A stretch of 64,000 bases of DNA from Archangiaceae bacterium (GTDB lineage: Bacteria > Myxococcota > Myxococcia > Myxococcales > Myxococcaceae), in contig JADJNS010000007.1 in NCBI GenBank assembly GCA_016714225.1, positions 62,001-126,000 on the forward strand, in the 5' to 3' direction. Positions 8,093 through 15,613 of the stretch are shown here, piece after piece; positions within the stretch are counted from its first letter, which is position 1; every line of letters starts with the position of its first letter. The notes beneath the pieces are model-generated. The model saw only the letters and a program-made list of their open reading frames with translations. It made no database searches and was not told the DNA's origin. The translations under genes were made by a program, and so were the position numbers.

Positions 8093-9121
8093 TTAGCTGC
8101 GCAGGTTCTGAGCCACGGCCTTCAGCATCTCGTGCCGCATGTTGGCGAGGTTGGTGATGACCGTGCAGAGCAGGGCCTGCTTCTGCATCTGCATCTGCAG
8201 CTCCTGAATCGCGCGCTGCTCGGGGTCCTTGATCTTGCTCAGCAGCGCCAGCTCGGTCGGCGAGTAGGTCGGGGCGTTGGCGATGGCGTTGGCGAGATCG
8301 TAGGTCGTGTTGCCGGTCGGGGTGAAACCCGCCGCGTAGGTGGCCGACGCCCCGCTGGCACTCTGCGGGTCAGCGACCATGCGATCGGCGACGCGCTCGA
8401 GGCCGAGCTCCGCGATCATGCGGTTGCGCGCTTCGCCGGGCGGCAGCTCGAGCACCATCTTCAGGTCCCCGTACCTCACTCCGATGGGGTCCGCGTAGCG
8501 CGGGTTCGCCTTCAGGTACTCGGCGACCGAGCGGTACTTCTTGTCCGGGTTGTTCGGGTCGGTGATGGTGCCGTCGGGGTGCTGCACCACGGCGTGGCCG
8601 CTCGTGTCCGTCTTGTCATCGAGCAGCAGCACGCTGTCGAGCGGGGTCGCGATCTTCATCGCGCGCTCGAAGCAGTTCTCCTGGCCATCACCGAGAACTT
8701 CGTCGCGAAGCGAGGTCGCGATCACTTCGTTGCCCTGGGTGCCCGCGAAGCCGCCCGGCTGCGAGTAGCGCTCCTGGAAGCCCGGCGGGTAGTAGTACTG
8801 GGGCTCGGCGTCGGCCGCCTCTTCGGTGCCCTGGGTGGGCACGTCGTGCTTCTGAACCTTGTTGTTCTCGCCGTTCAGCATCTGCTGAGCCTGCGAGGCG
8901 CTCTGGTAGACCGCCGGCGCGAAGATGGCGAGCGGGTTCAGCAGATAACCCGCCGGCCCCAGCTCCATCACGCCTTTGGAGATGTCCTTGGTGGCATCGA
9001 AGCCAGAGTTGGTCAGGGAACGAAGGAGGTCGGTGGTCGCCGGCGTAACCATCTCGGCGATGCCCAGCGGCATCGTGATCGGGTTGGAAAGGAGTGCCAG
9101 CTTGCCAATGTCAAAACCCAT
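8093..9121 (-). CDS. T3SS-locus protein with Cys-His-Asp triad and filament-like C-terminus
   Basis: 342 aa, family not recognised. Residues 1-80 contain hydrophobic helical stretches (LALLSNPITMPLGIAEM; GYLLNPLAIFAPAVY). The centre has a possible papain/transglutaminase-like triad: Cys150 in GQENCFERA, His176 in SGHAVVQ and Asp188 in TITDPNN, the usual order and context for such enzymes. The last 35 residues (ELQMQMQKQALL...NMRHEMLKAVAQNLRS) align without gaps with the C-terminus of the filament-like protein at 24126. A start at ATG 9121 is preceded by AGGAG. It lies among three chaperone-like TPR genes and ends at an intrinsic terminator. A secreted effector or a structural protein are both possible; catalytic activity is untested. 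Confidence 0.75.
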   Translation of the reverse strand: MGFDIGKLALLSNPITMPLGIAEMVTPATTDLLRSLTNSGFDATKDISKGVMELGPAGYLLNPLAIFAPAVYQSASQAQQMLNGENNKVQKHDVPTQGTEEAADAEPQYYYPPGFQERYSQPGGFAGTQGNEVIATSLRDEVLGDGQENCFERAMKIATPLDSVLLLDDKTDTSGHAVVQHPDGTITDPNNPDKKYRSVAEYLKANPRYADPIGVRYGDLKMVLELPPGEARNRMIAELGLERVADRMVADPQSASGASATYAAGFTPTGNTTYDLANAIANAPTYSPTELALLSKIKDPEQRAIQELQMQMQKQALLCTVITNLANMRHEMLKAVAQNLRS

Positions 9122-9230
9122 GGTGTGATCTCCTGTGAGACGTGAACTGAACGACAGAGAAGTTCGATTGGTGCGGTACGACTGTACAGGTTTTATCGGC
9201 AGCCCTGCACCCCTGTTGCTTCGACTTTCT

Positions 9231-9692
9231 TCAGCGTCGAGAAAGTGAAGTCAACATGGCGGAAATCTTGGCTTTAAGGTCCTGATCGTCGCGGCAGAGC
9301 TGCTGGGCTTTCTTCAGATCTGCGAGAGCTTCTGACTTTTGACCCAACCCGATTTTGACTTCCGCCCGACCAACGTAAGCGGCTGAATCTTGGGGTGAAA
9401 TTTTGAGGGCCACATCGAAGGCCGCCATCGCCCCCTGGGGGTTGCCCGCCGCCTGCTCGACCACGCCGAGGGCCTTTGCCACATAAGAATCAAGGGGGTT
9501 TACCGCGTACAAACCCTGGAACAGGGTGCGCGCCTCAGCGACTTTGCCCTGGTAGAAAAAATAGTACGCAGTACGGGCGATCGAGAACAGCTCCTCGTCG
9601 GTGTAGCCGCGCACGTCTTTCAGGGTGGCCTTGCCGTCGGCCCACCGCTGCAGCGCCGCCACCTGCTGCGCGTCTGTCGGATCAGTGGCCAT
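9231..9692 (-). CDS. Type III secretion class II chaperone, SycD/LcrH family
   Basis: 153 aa, the typical length for SycD/LcrH/SicA chaperones. An N-terminal helix (residues 1-35) precedes three TPRs: FSIARTAYYFFYQGKVAEAR, AKALGVVEQAAGNPQGAMAA and VGRAEVKIGLGQKSEALADL. In animal-pathogen systems these proteins bind hydrophobic translocators, and often activators, in a concave TPR groove. Here it is the simplest of three paralogues (the others at 6562 and 7306). It is 6 bases downstream of the 158-aa gene. The 108 bases between it and the next gene downstream contain no obvious hairpin. Confidence 0.88.
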   Translation of the reverse strand: MATDPTDAQQVAALQRWADGKATLKDVRGYTDEELFSIARTAYYFFYQGKVAEARTLFQGLYAVNPLDSYVAKALGVVEQAAGNPQGAMAAFDVALKISPQDSAAYVGRAEVKIGLGQKSEALADLKKAQQLCRDDQDLKAKISAMLTSLSRR

Positions 9693-9698
9693 CGCGCT

Positions 9699-10175
9699 TC
9701 AAAAGCCCTCTTCCCGCTGCTCTTCCTTCCGCCGGCGCTGAATGTCTTCGACGTCGAGGTGCACCTGCCCCATCAGCCGGAGCATCGAGTCTTCGCGCGC
9801 CAGGAGCGCCTTGAGCCGGTCGATGCGATCAGAGGGCGCCTTCACGCCGCTCAGGCTGCGCTCCAGCCGCGCCCGCTCGTCTTGATCGCCCCGGCCCGCC
9901 ACGCTGCTCAGGTTCTCGCGGTCGAGGTAACCATCGAGATCGGCGTCGTGCCCCTCGGGAAACGCGGGCAGCGGCAGGCGCAGCTCTTCGGACGAATGCG
10001 CCGGGCCGATGAAGTCGAGCAGCGCCGCCGAGGCCAGCGCGGGGTTCTTCGGGTCGCCCTTCTTCTTCGCCTTGCGGTCGATCTGCGAACGCTCGACCAG
10101 CCGATCGCGAACCTGGCGCGGCCCGCCCCAGGGCCATTGGGGCGCGCGGGGAGGCTGTTGATTGATCTTCGCCAT
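9699..10175 (-). CDS. Hypothetical T3SS-locus protein with an EF-hand-like loop
   Basis: 158 aa, hydrophilic, no signal peptide or membrane segment. It begins MAKINQQPPRAPQWPWGG and has a basic stretch (RSQIDRKAKKKGDPK) near residues 30-45. The segment DADLDGYLDREN (about 78-89) has the spacing of an EF-hand/dockerin calcium loop, Asp at 1, 3, 5, Gly at 6 and acidic at 9. The C-terminal 50 residues are a charged helix rich in Arg and Glu. It sits between the FlhB-like C-domain gene (18 bases) and the SycD-like chaperone (6 bases), so it belongs to the export operon. Function unknown; a chaperone, gatekeeper or substrate are all possible. Confidence 0.7.
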   Translation of the reverse strand: MAKINQQPPRAPQWPWGGPRQVRDRLVERSQIDRKAKKKGDPKNPALASAALLDFIGPAHSSEELRLPLPAFPEGHDADLDGYLDRENLSSVAGRGDQDERARLERSLSGVKAPSDRIDRLKALLAREDSMLRLMGQVHLDVEDIQRRRKEEQREEGF

Positions 10176-10193
10176 GACTGCTGGGTTCTCCTC

Positions 10194-10466
10194 TTACTTC
10201 TGCTCCTGTTGCTGGAGCGCGAACACGAAGTTCAGCACCTCGGCCACCGCGTCGTAGAGCTCTTCGGGGATCTCCTGACCCACCTCGACCCGGTACAGCG
10301 CGTTGGCCAGGCTCACGTTCTTCATGATCGGCACGCCGTACTCCTTGGCGATCTCGCGAATCTTCTCGGCCTTGAGGCGCATGCCCTTGGCCACCACCCG
10401 TGGCGCGTTGTCGGCGCTCTTGTCGTACTGCACCGCGATCGCCATCTCTGCGTCGTCACCGCTCAT
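10194..10466 (-). CDS. Stand-alone FlhB/SctU cytoplasmic C-terminal domain protein (FhlB type)
   Basis: 90 aa. The whole protein corresponds to the C-terminal half of the FlhB/SctU cytoplasmic domain: MAIAVQYDKSADNAPRVVAK, then IREIAKEYGVPIMKN, and the family ending VEVGQEIPEELYDAVAEVLN. It starts just after the position of the autocleavage site, so it mimics the cleaved fragment without needing cleavage; no membrane helices are present. Very similar in this region to the full-length SctU encoded 8 bases upstream (10475-11569), so it probably arose by partial duplication. Known FhlB-type proteins can partly replace the FlhB C-domain in flagellar export; a second specificity-switch role here is inference. 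Confidence 0.9.
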   Translation of the reverse strand: MSGDDAEMAIAVQYDKSADNAPRVVAKGMRLKAEKIREIAKEYGVPIMKNVSLANALYRVEVGQEIPEELYDAVAEVLNFVFALQQQEQK

Positions 10467-10474
10467 CGCAGCCG

Positions 10475-11569
10475 TCAGGCTACCTTCTCGACTGCCGCTG
10501 AGGAAGCCGCCGGCGCCGCCGACTCGAGCTGGTAGACGAAGTTCAGCACCTCGGCCACCGCGTCATAGAGCTCTTCGGGTATCTCCTGGCCCACCTCGAC
10601 CCGGTGCAGCGCGTGCGCCAACGGCACGTTGCGCAAGATGGCGACCTCGGCGTCGCGCGCCAGCCCCTTGATCGCCTCGGCCTTCACCCCCATGCCCTTG
10701 GCGATCACCCGCGGCGCCCCGTCGTTCTCTTTGTCGTAGAGCAGCGCGATGGCGAGGTGATCGGGGTTGGTCACCACGACGTCGGCCTTCTTCACCGCCT
10801 CCATCTGGGCGCCTTCCAGAATCTCCATGTGAAACTCTTTGCGCTTGGCCTTGTGGTGGGGGTCGCCTTCCGACTCCTTGTATTCGCGCTTCACCTCGTC
10901 CTTCGTCATCATCAGGTCCTTCATGTAGCTGTGCCGTTGGAACCAGAGGTCGAAGATCGCGAACAACAACAGCAGCATCACCACCCGCACGCTCACTCGG
11001 AACACCAACTCACCCATCACCAGCATGGTGAGCTGGGTGTCGCCGCGAATGGTGGCCACCACCATCGCCATCGCGTCGCGCACCACCCCGAAGACGACGT
11101 AGCCGGTCACGCCGATCTTGAACATCGACTTGAGCAGCTCGACGATCTGCTTCTTCGAGAAGAGGTTCTTCATGCCCTCGATGGGGTTCAACTTCTCGAG
11201 CTTGGGAATCAGCGGGTCGACGGTGAACAGCGAGCCGACCTGTAGAAACTCGACCAGCGCGCCCACCACCGCCGCGCCTCCGGCGATCGGCACCGTGATC
11301 GAGAGCATGGCGATGAGCCCCATGAACATCGCCTGCCGGGTGGCCTGGGCCAGGTTCTCGGGGTGCGACATCGAGTCGATGGTGAACATGAACAGCTCGC
11401 TCACCTTCACCTCGAGCTGCGGGAAGATCGCCTTCACGATCGCCATGCCGACGCAGAACACCGCCACGCCGGTGAAGTCTTTGCTCTTCCAGACCTGACC
11501 CTGCTTGCGCGAGTCGTCGACCTTCTTCGACGTCGCTTCTTCCGTCTTTTCGCCGCCCGAGTCAGCCAT
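10475..11569 (-). CDS. sctU: Type III secretion export switch protein SctU (FlhB/YscU family)
   Basis: 364 aa, normal family length. Four membrane helices lie at about 31-50, 82-105, 148-172 and 186-208, preceded by a basic, polar N-terminus (EKTEEATSKKVDDSRKQGQV), typical of FlhB/SctU. The cytoplasmic domain carries the autocleavage motif as NPDH (residues 268-271) in place of the near-invariant NPTH. The end, VEVGQEIPEELYDAVAEVLN, is closer to flagellar FlhB than to most pathogen SctU proteins. It acts in the inner membrane, switching export from early to late substrates. Lies 3 bases downstream of sctT and just upstream of the stand-alone C-domain gene. Confidence 0.95.
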   Translation of the reverse strand: MADSGGEKTEEATSKKVDDSRKQGQVWKSKDFTGVAVFCVGMAIVKAIFPQLEVKVSELFMFTIDSMSHPENLAQATRQAMFMGLIAMLSITVPIAGGAAVVGALVEFLQVGSLFTVDPLIPKLEKLNPIEGMKNLFSKKQIVELLKSMFKIGVTGYVVFGVVRDAMAMVVATIRGDTQLTMLVMGELVFRVSVRVVMLLLLFAIFDLWFQRHSYMKDLMMTKDEVKREYKESEGDPHHKAKRKEFHMEILEGAQMEAVKKADVVVTNPDHLAIALLYDKENDGAPRVIAKGMGVKAEAIKGLARDAEVAILRNVPLAHALHRVEVGQEIPEELYDAVAEVLNFVYQLESAAPAASSAAVEKVA

Positions 11570-11572
11570 CGG

Positions 11573-12403
11573 TCAACCCAACAGGCCCAAAGCCCGACGA
11601 ACCCAGACGAACATCACCCCGTACTCGGTCACCACCCGGGTCATGATCAGGTGCATCGAGGTGAACACGATCAGCACCGACACTGCGGGCTTGATCTGCA
11701 TCGACACGAAGAACACCTGAACCTGAGGCGCCACGCGGTTGATCATGCCCAGCGCCAGGTCGGTGAGAAAGGTGGCCAAGAGCACCGGCGCCGAGAGCGC
11801 CATCGAGATGCGCATCATGTCGCCGAAGACCCGCGCCACCAGGTCGAAGAACGGCCACAGGCCATGTGAGAACCGGGGAAAAGTCTCGAGCGGTATCGCC
11901 ACCACGCTGTCGGCGATGGCGTCGATCACCAGGTGGTGCCCGTTCAAGGTCAGAAACAGGGTGATGAACAGCTGCAGCTTCAAGCTGGCGTACAGCGACA
12001 CCTGCTGCTGAATCGCCGGCACCATGATGTTCGCCATGTTGGTGCCCGACATGTTGTCCATCAGCTGGCCGGCCACCTGGGCGGCATCGAACACGATGCC
12101 GACGATGAACGAGATGGCGAACCCGATGAACAGCTCCTTCACCAGCACCGCGATGAAGGTCAGCGGCCCGGTGGGAATCAGCGGCAGCGAGGGCTCGATG
12201 CCGGGAAAGCACACCAGGCCGATCAGCACCCCCAGGCCCAGCTTCACCTCGGTGGGCGTGGAGTCGCCGCCGATCATCGGCGTCAAGATGAACACCGGGA
12301 GCACCCGCGCCAACAGCAGAGAGAAGCCCAGCAAGATGAGCGTGAACTCGTACTTGATGCCCATCTCGTGCTTCACCTGCACGAGCAGGTCGGTGAGCGT
12401 CAT
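11573..12403 (-). CDS. sctT: Type III secretion export apparatus protein SctT (FliR/YscT family)
   Basis: 276 aa with about six membrane helices. It starts MTLTDLLVQVKHEMGIKYEF at ATG 12403; the in-frame upstream start at 12469 would add a polar Arg/Ala-rich stretch not typical of the family. Recognisable FliR/SctT features are the conserved ARVLPVFILTPMIGG segment near residue 30, GQLMDNMSGTNMANIMVPA near 100-120 and the C-terminal NRVAPQVQVFFVSMQIKPAV. With SctR and SctS it forms the helical export gate in the centre of the inner ring. Order sctR-sctS-sctT-sctU is the universal one. Confidence 0.95.
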   Translation of the reverse strand: MTLTDLLVQVKHEMGIKYEFTLILLGFSLLLARVLPVFILTPMIGGDSTPTEVKLGLGVLIGLVCFPGIEPSLPLIPTGPLTFIAVLVKELFIGFAISFIVGIVFDAAQVAGQLMDNMSGTNMANIMVPAIQQQVSLYASLKLQLFITLFLTLNGHHLVIDAIADSVVAIPLETFPRFSHGLWPFFDLVARVFGDMMRISMALSAPVLLATFLTDLALGMINRVAPQVQVFFVSMQIKPAVSVLIVFTSMHLIMTRVVTEYGVMFVWVRRALGLLG

Positions 12404-12518
12404 CGAGCACCCGAGCGCTGCGCGCCGAGCGCGGCCCGAGCCAACCGCTCGACCGAGGGTCGAGGACATTGCGCCCAGAGGCGCACGAGGCCGAGCCGAA
12501 GGGTCACTTGAGGGTCGC

Positions 12519-12785
12519 CTACTGGTGAATCAGGTACGGGAAGCGATCGAACACGTGAAAGGTGAAGCGAAGCAGCTGATTGCCGATCCACGCGCCTGAC
12601 AGCGCCAGCACCCCGAACACCATCACCACCTTGGGCGCGAACGAGAGCGTCTGCTCCTGAATCTGGGTGGTGGCCTGGAACACCGAGATGGTGAAGCCCA
12701 CCACCAGGCTCATCAGCACCGGCGGTGCCGAGGCCACCAGCACCAGGAAGAGCGCCTGCTGAACGATGAAGGTGAGTTGATGCAC
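12519..12785 (-). CDS. sctS: Type III secretion export apparatus protein SctS (FliQ/YscS family)
   Basis: 88 aa, two membrane helices, the standard size and layout of FliQ/SctS. The signature VGFTISVFQATTQIQEQTLS (about 27-47) is clear, followed by FAPKVVMVFGVLALSGAWIG. Four copies stack around SctR and SctT in the export gate. It begins 12 bases after sctR ends; downstream 115 bases separate it from the chosen start of sctT, a long gap for this operon, without an evident hairpin. Confidence 0.95.
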   Translation of the reverse strand: MHQLTFIVQQALFLVLVASAPPVLMSLVVGFTISVFQATTQIQEQTLSFAPKVVMVFGVLALSGAWIGNQLLRFTFHVFDRFPYLIHQ

Positions 12786-12797
12786 TTGGGCTCTCCT

Positions 12798-13601
12798 TTA
12801 GAGGTAGCCGATGACCAGACCCTTGGCGATCAGGTACCAGCCGTCGACCAGCACGAACAGCAGCAGCTTGAACGGCATCGAGATGGTGGTGGGCGACAGC
12901 ATGTGCATGCCCAGCGCGAGCAGAATGTTCGCCACCACCATGTCGATCACGATGAACGGCACGAACAGCAGAAAGCCGATCTGAAAGGCCTCTTTGAGCT
13001 CGCTGACCACGAAGGCCGGCACCAGCACCAGAAAGTCCATCGGCTCGATGCCCTTCTTGTCTTCCGCCTTCTCGCGCATCTTGAGCGCCAGCGAATAGAA
13101 GAGCGTGCGGTCTTTGTTGCCCACCTTCTTCATCAAGAACCGACGCAGGGGCTCGCGCGCCGCCTTCCCTGCCTCGAGCAGCTGGTCGACGGTTTTCGGC
13201 GACAACAGGCCTTCGCTGCTCTTGAAGCTCTCGGGGTTGCCGGCGCGGTACATCTCCTGCCCCACCGGAGCCATGATGTAGACGGTCAGAATGATGGCCA
13301 GCCCGGTGATCACCTGGGTCGGCGGTATCTGCTGGGTACCCATCGCGCTGCGCACGATCGACAGCACCACCGAGATCTTCACGAAGCTGGTCACCATCAA
13401 CAGCACGAAGGGCGCCAGGCCCAGCGCGCCCAGCGCGATCATCAGCACCAGCGGCCGACTCGAGATGGTGTCGGTGTTGAGGTCGACGCCGCTCAGGTCC
13501 TCGCCTCGCTTGCCCGCGGCGAACGCCAGCGCCGGGGTCAGCGCCGCGATCGCGCCGAACACCCAGAGCAGCGCCCGCCGGCGGGGAGTCAGTCGATTCA
13601 C
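12798..13601 (-). CDS. sctR: Type III secretion export apparatus protein SctR (FliP/YscR family)
   Basis: 267 aa. It starts at GTG 13601, overlapping the stop of the upstream fliO-like gene in a GTGA junction, and begins with a cleavable-looking leader (LLWVFGAIAALTPALAFAAG) as flagellar FliP proteins do. Family motifs: PFVLLMVTSFVKISVVLSIV, GTQQIPPTQVITGLAIILTV, then FVVSELKEAFQIGFLLFVPF and VDMVVANILLALGMHMLSPT. FliP-type signal leaders are less common in pathogen SctR, another flagellum-like trait. The longer open frame to 13886 overlaps the fliO-like gene and is not used. Confidence 0.95.
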   Translation of the reverse strand: MNRLTPRRRALLWVFGAIAALTPALAFAAGKRGEDLSGVDLNTDTISSRPLVLMIALGALGLAPFVLLMVTSFVKISVVLSIVRSAMGTQQIPPTQVITGLAIILTVYIMAPVGQEMYRAGNPESFKSSEGLLSPKTVDQLLEAGKAAREPLRRFLMKKVGNKDRTLFYSLALKMREKAEDKKGIEPMDFLVLVPAFVVSELKEAFQIGFLLFVPFIVIDMVVANILLALGMHMLSPTTISMPFKLLLFVLVDGWYLIAKGLVIGYL

Positions 13602-14128
13602 TTGGTCCCTTTCCGGGTGAGCAGCTTCTGCAGAAACGGGCTCAGGGTGAGCGGCGGCGGCACCGCGGCGCGCAGCTTCTCGACCTCGGCAGCGTCGAGC
13701 TTGGAAATGAGCCCCAGTGACGCGTCGGTGCCCCCCACCAGCAGGTACTCGCCCGCGGCCTTCACCACGAACAGCGAGCGGCGCTGATCGAGCGACACCC
13801 GTTCGACCACCGAGACCACCCCGCCGCCCAGCACCGGCGCCTTGATGCCCAACAGCTTGCGCAGCCCCCAGTTCAGCGACACCCACGCCAACATCACCAC
13901 CAGGCCCAGCACTACCAGGGTTCGAAACAGGGTGAAGCCCAGCGACTCGTCGGCGCGGGTCAGGTCTTCCGGCACGTCAGCCGGAGGAATGGGGGGAATC
14001 ACCGCGGGGGCCGCCGCCGGGGCCGGGTCGATCTTCTCGACCTTCGCGGGCTCGCCGTTCGCTGCCGCTGCGGCGGCCGGCGGGGCCGGCTCGGCCGACA
14101 AGAGCGATGCGAGGAGCAGCCACGTCAT
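13598..14128 (-). CDS. FliO-like export apparatus assembly protein
   Basis: 176 aa. A signal-like N-terminus (MTWLLLASLLSAEP) and an Ala/Pro-rich periplasmic stretch lead to one membrane helix (LFRTLVVLGLVVMLAWVSL). The cytoplasmic part then has the FliO family pattern VVSVVERVSLDQRRSLFVVK and GEYLLVGGTDASLGLISKLD. FliO assists assembly of the FliP ring in flagella and is normally missing from non-flagellar T3SS. Here it lies exactly where fliO lies in flagellar operons, between the C-ring gene and sctR (fliP), overlapping sctR by 4 bases. I prefer ATG 14128 over 14149. Confidence 0.88.
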   Translation of the reverse strand: MTWLLLASLLSAEPAPPAAAAAANGEPAKVEKIDPAPAAAPAVIPPIPPADVPEDLTRADESLGFTLFRTLVVLGLVVMLAWVSLNWGLRKLLGIKAPVLGGGVVSVVERVSLDQRRSLFVVKAAGEYLLVGGTDASLGLISKLDAAEVEKLRAAVPPPLTLSPFLQKLLTRKGTK

Positions 14129-14185
14129 TTTGGGGCGCAGGGTAGTCAATCGCCTCGGGCGAGGCCAGAGACCGACTGCTGAGGG

Positions 14186-15613
14186 TCAGCCAGCCAGCGA
14201 AAGCACTCGCACACCCAGGTTGCCGTCGACCTCGACCAGCTCGCCGCGCGCGACGATCTTGCCGTTCACCGAGAGGTCGATGGGCTCGCCGGCGACCCGG
14301 TTCAGGTCGATCACCTGCCCCACCTTGAGCGCCACCACCTCTTCGGCCGAGATCGGCACCCGCGCCAGCTCGACCGCGACCTGCAGCGGAATGTCGTTGA
14401 GCAGCTCGGCACCTTCCGAGCCCTTCAGCGTCTCGTCCACTTTCGCCTCTCTCCCTCGCGGATCTGTGCCCGGGTTGGTCGACTCGTCGGCGCCCGCCAC
14501 GGACTTGTCGTCGTCCTGAAGCTCTTCGAGCGCCTCGACCGGCCCCTCGCCCTCGCCGGTCGTAAGCGCGGTGATCTTCGCCTGATACTGGTCGTTCTGT
14601 ACCACCACTTCGGCTTCCAGCCAGCCGTGGAGGCCCGCCCCCACCTTCAGCCGGGCCGTGCCGCCTTCCCCCTTGTGGGGCTGCGCGGTGAGGTTGTCGA
14701 CCAGCACCACGTCGCGCTCGCGAATCTGCTGCAGCTCTTCGGCCGAGATCTGCACCGTGCCGATCTCGGCCCGCAGCCAGGTCTTCACCGCCGACAGCCG
14801 GGTGATGTGCGCCTTGGCGTCGGCGGCCCGCCGCGCCCGCCTCACCGCCGCGTCGCCCGGTGGGTTCGCCAGGCTCAGCACCGCCTGGGGCACGAAGAGG
14901 CGGAGGTAGCCCGAGTGGCTGCCGAAGTTGGCCTTGAGCTGCACCACCGCCACGTACTGCTCGTCACCCATCAGCTGCACCGCCTCTTCGAAGTTGCGGC
15001 ACACGCCCTCGTAGCGCAGCTTGGGCAGCGCCGGGTCGATGCTGGGCGCCAGCGCCTTCAAGGTCTCGAGAATGACGTAGGTCATCACGCCCTCCTCGAT
15101 GTCGGTGAGCGGCCGCGGAGAGATGGCCTCGCCCGCCCCCCCCAGCAGCATGTCGATCGCCGCGTGGGCCAGGCTCAGCTCGATCTCCAGAAAGCCACGC
15201 GTCTTGTTGGGCTGCGGCGCCAGCACCGCCAGAAAGGTCGGGTCGCCGATGTAGCGGCGCAGGTTGCGGGTGGGCACCACGTGCACGTAGTCGCCGGTGA
15301 GCTGCACCTGCTCTTCGAGCAGCTGGTGCAGCCGCTCGCCTACCTCGGCGCTCACGTCGCCACTCGACGAGACGCTGGGCAGCATCCACTCGAGGCGGCG
15401 CACCAGCTGCCCCTGCAGCCGGGTCACCTTCTCGAGGTTGCCCCAACGAAACGGCTTCCACGCCCGGGTCGAGCCCACGCTGCCTCCTGCTGCCACGGGG
15501 GGGCGGGGGCCCGAGACCCGCTCGACCGGCACCGCGGCCTTCACCCCGAACTGCGAGCGCTGCTTCGGCGCCGCCATCAGGGTGCGATCTTTGGGGTCCA
15601 CCGGTTGGCTCAC
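14186..15613 (-). CDS. sctQ: Type III secretion C-ring protein SctQ (FliM/FliN, SpoA domains)
   Basis: 475 aa, longer than most SctQ proteins (about 300-350). The N-terminal 80 residues are basic and of low complexity; a FliM-like middle part covers about 85-270 (e.g. PRPLTDIEEGVMTYVILETL). Two SpoA (surface presentation of antigens) domains follow: one near 280-345 with ISAEELQQIRERDVVLVDNL, and one at the C-terminus, ISAEEVVALKVGQVIDLNRV to VRVLSLAG. SctQ forms the cytoplasmic sorting platform with SctK and SctL. Its start overlaps the stop of sctP (ATGA). Confidence 0.92.
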   Translation of the reverse strand: MSQPVDPKDRTLMAAPKQRSQFGVKAAVPVERVSGPRPPVAAGGSVGSTRAWKPFRWGNLEKVTRLQGQLVRRLEWMLPSVSSSGDVSAEVGERLHQLLEEQVQLTGDYVHVVPTRNLRRYIGDPTFLAVLAPQPNKTRGFLEIELSLAHAAIDMLLGGAGEAISPRPLTDIEEGVMTYVILETLKALAPSIDPALPKLRYEGVCRNFEEAVQLMGDEQYVAVVQLKANFGSHSGYLRLFVPQAVLSLANPPGDAAVRRARRAADAKAHITRLSAVKTWLRAEIGTVQISAEELQQIRERDVVLVDNLTAQPHKGEGGTARLKVGAGLHGWLEAEVVVQNDQYQAKITALTTGEGEGPVEALEELQDDDKSVAGADESTNPGTDPRGREAKVDETLKGSEGAELLNDIPLQVAVELARVPISAEEVVALKVGQVIDLNRVAGEPIDLSVNGKIVARGELVEVDGNLGVRVLSLAG

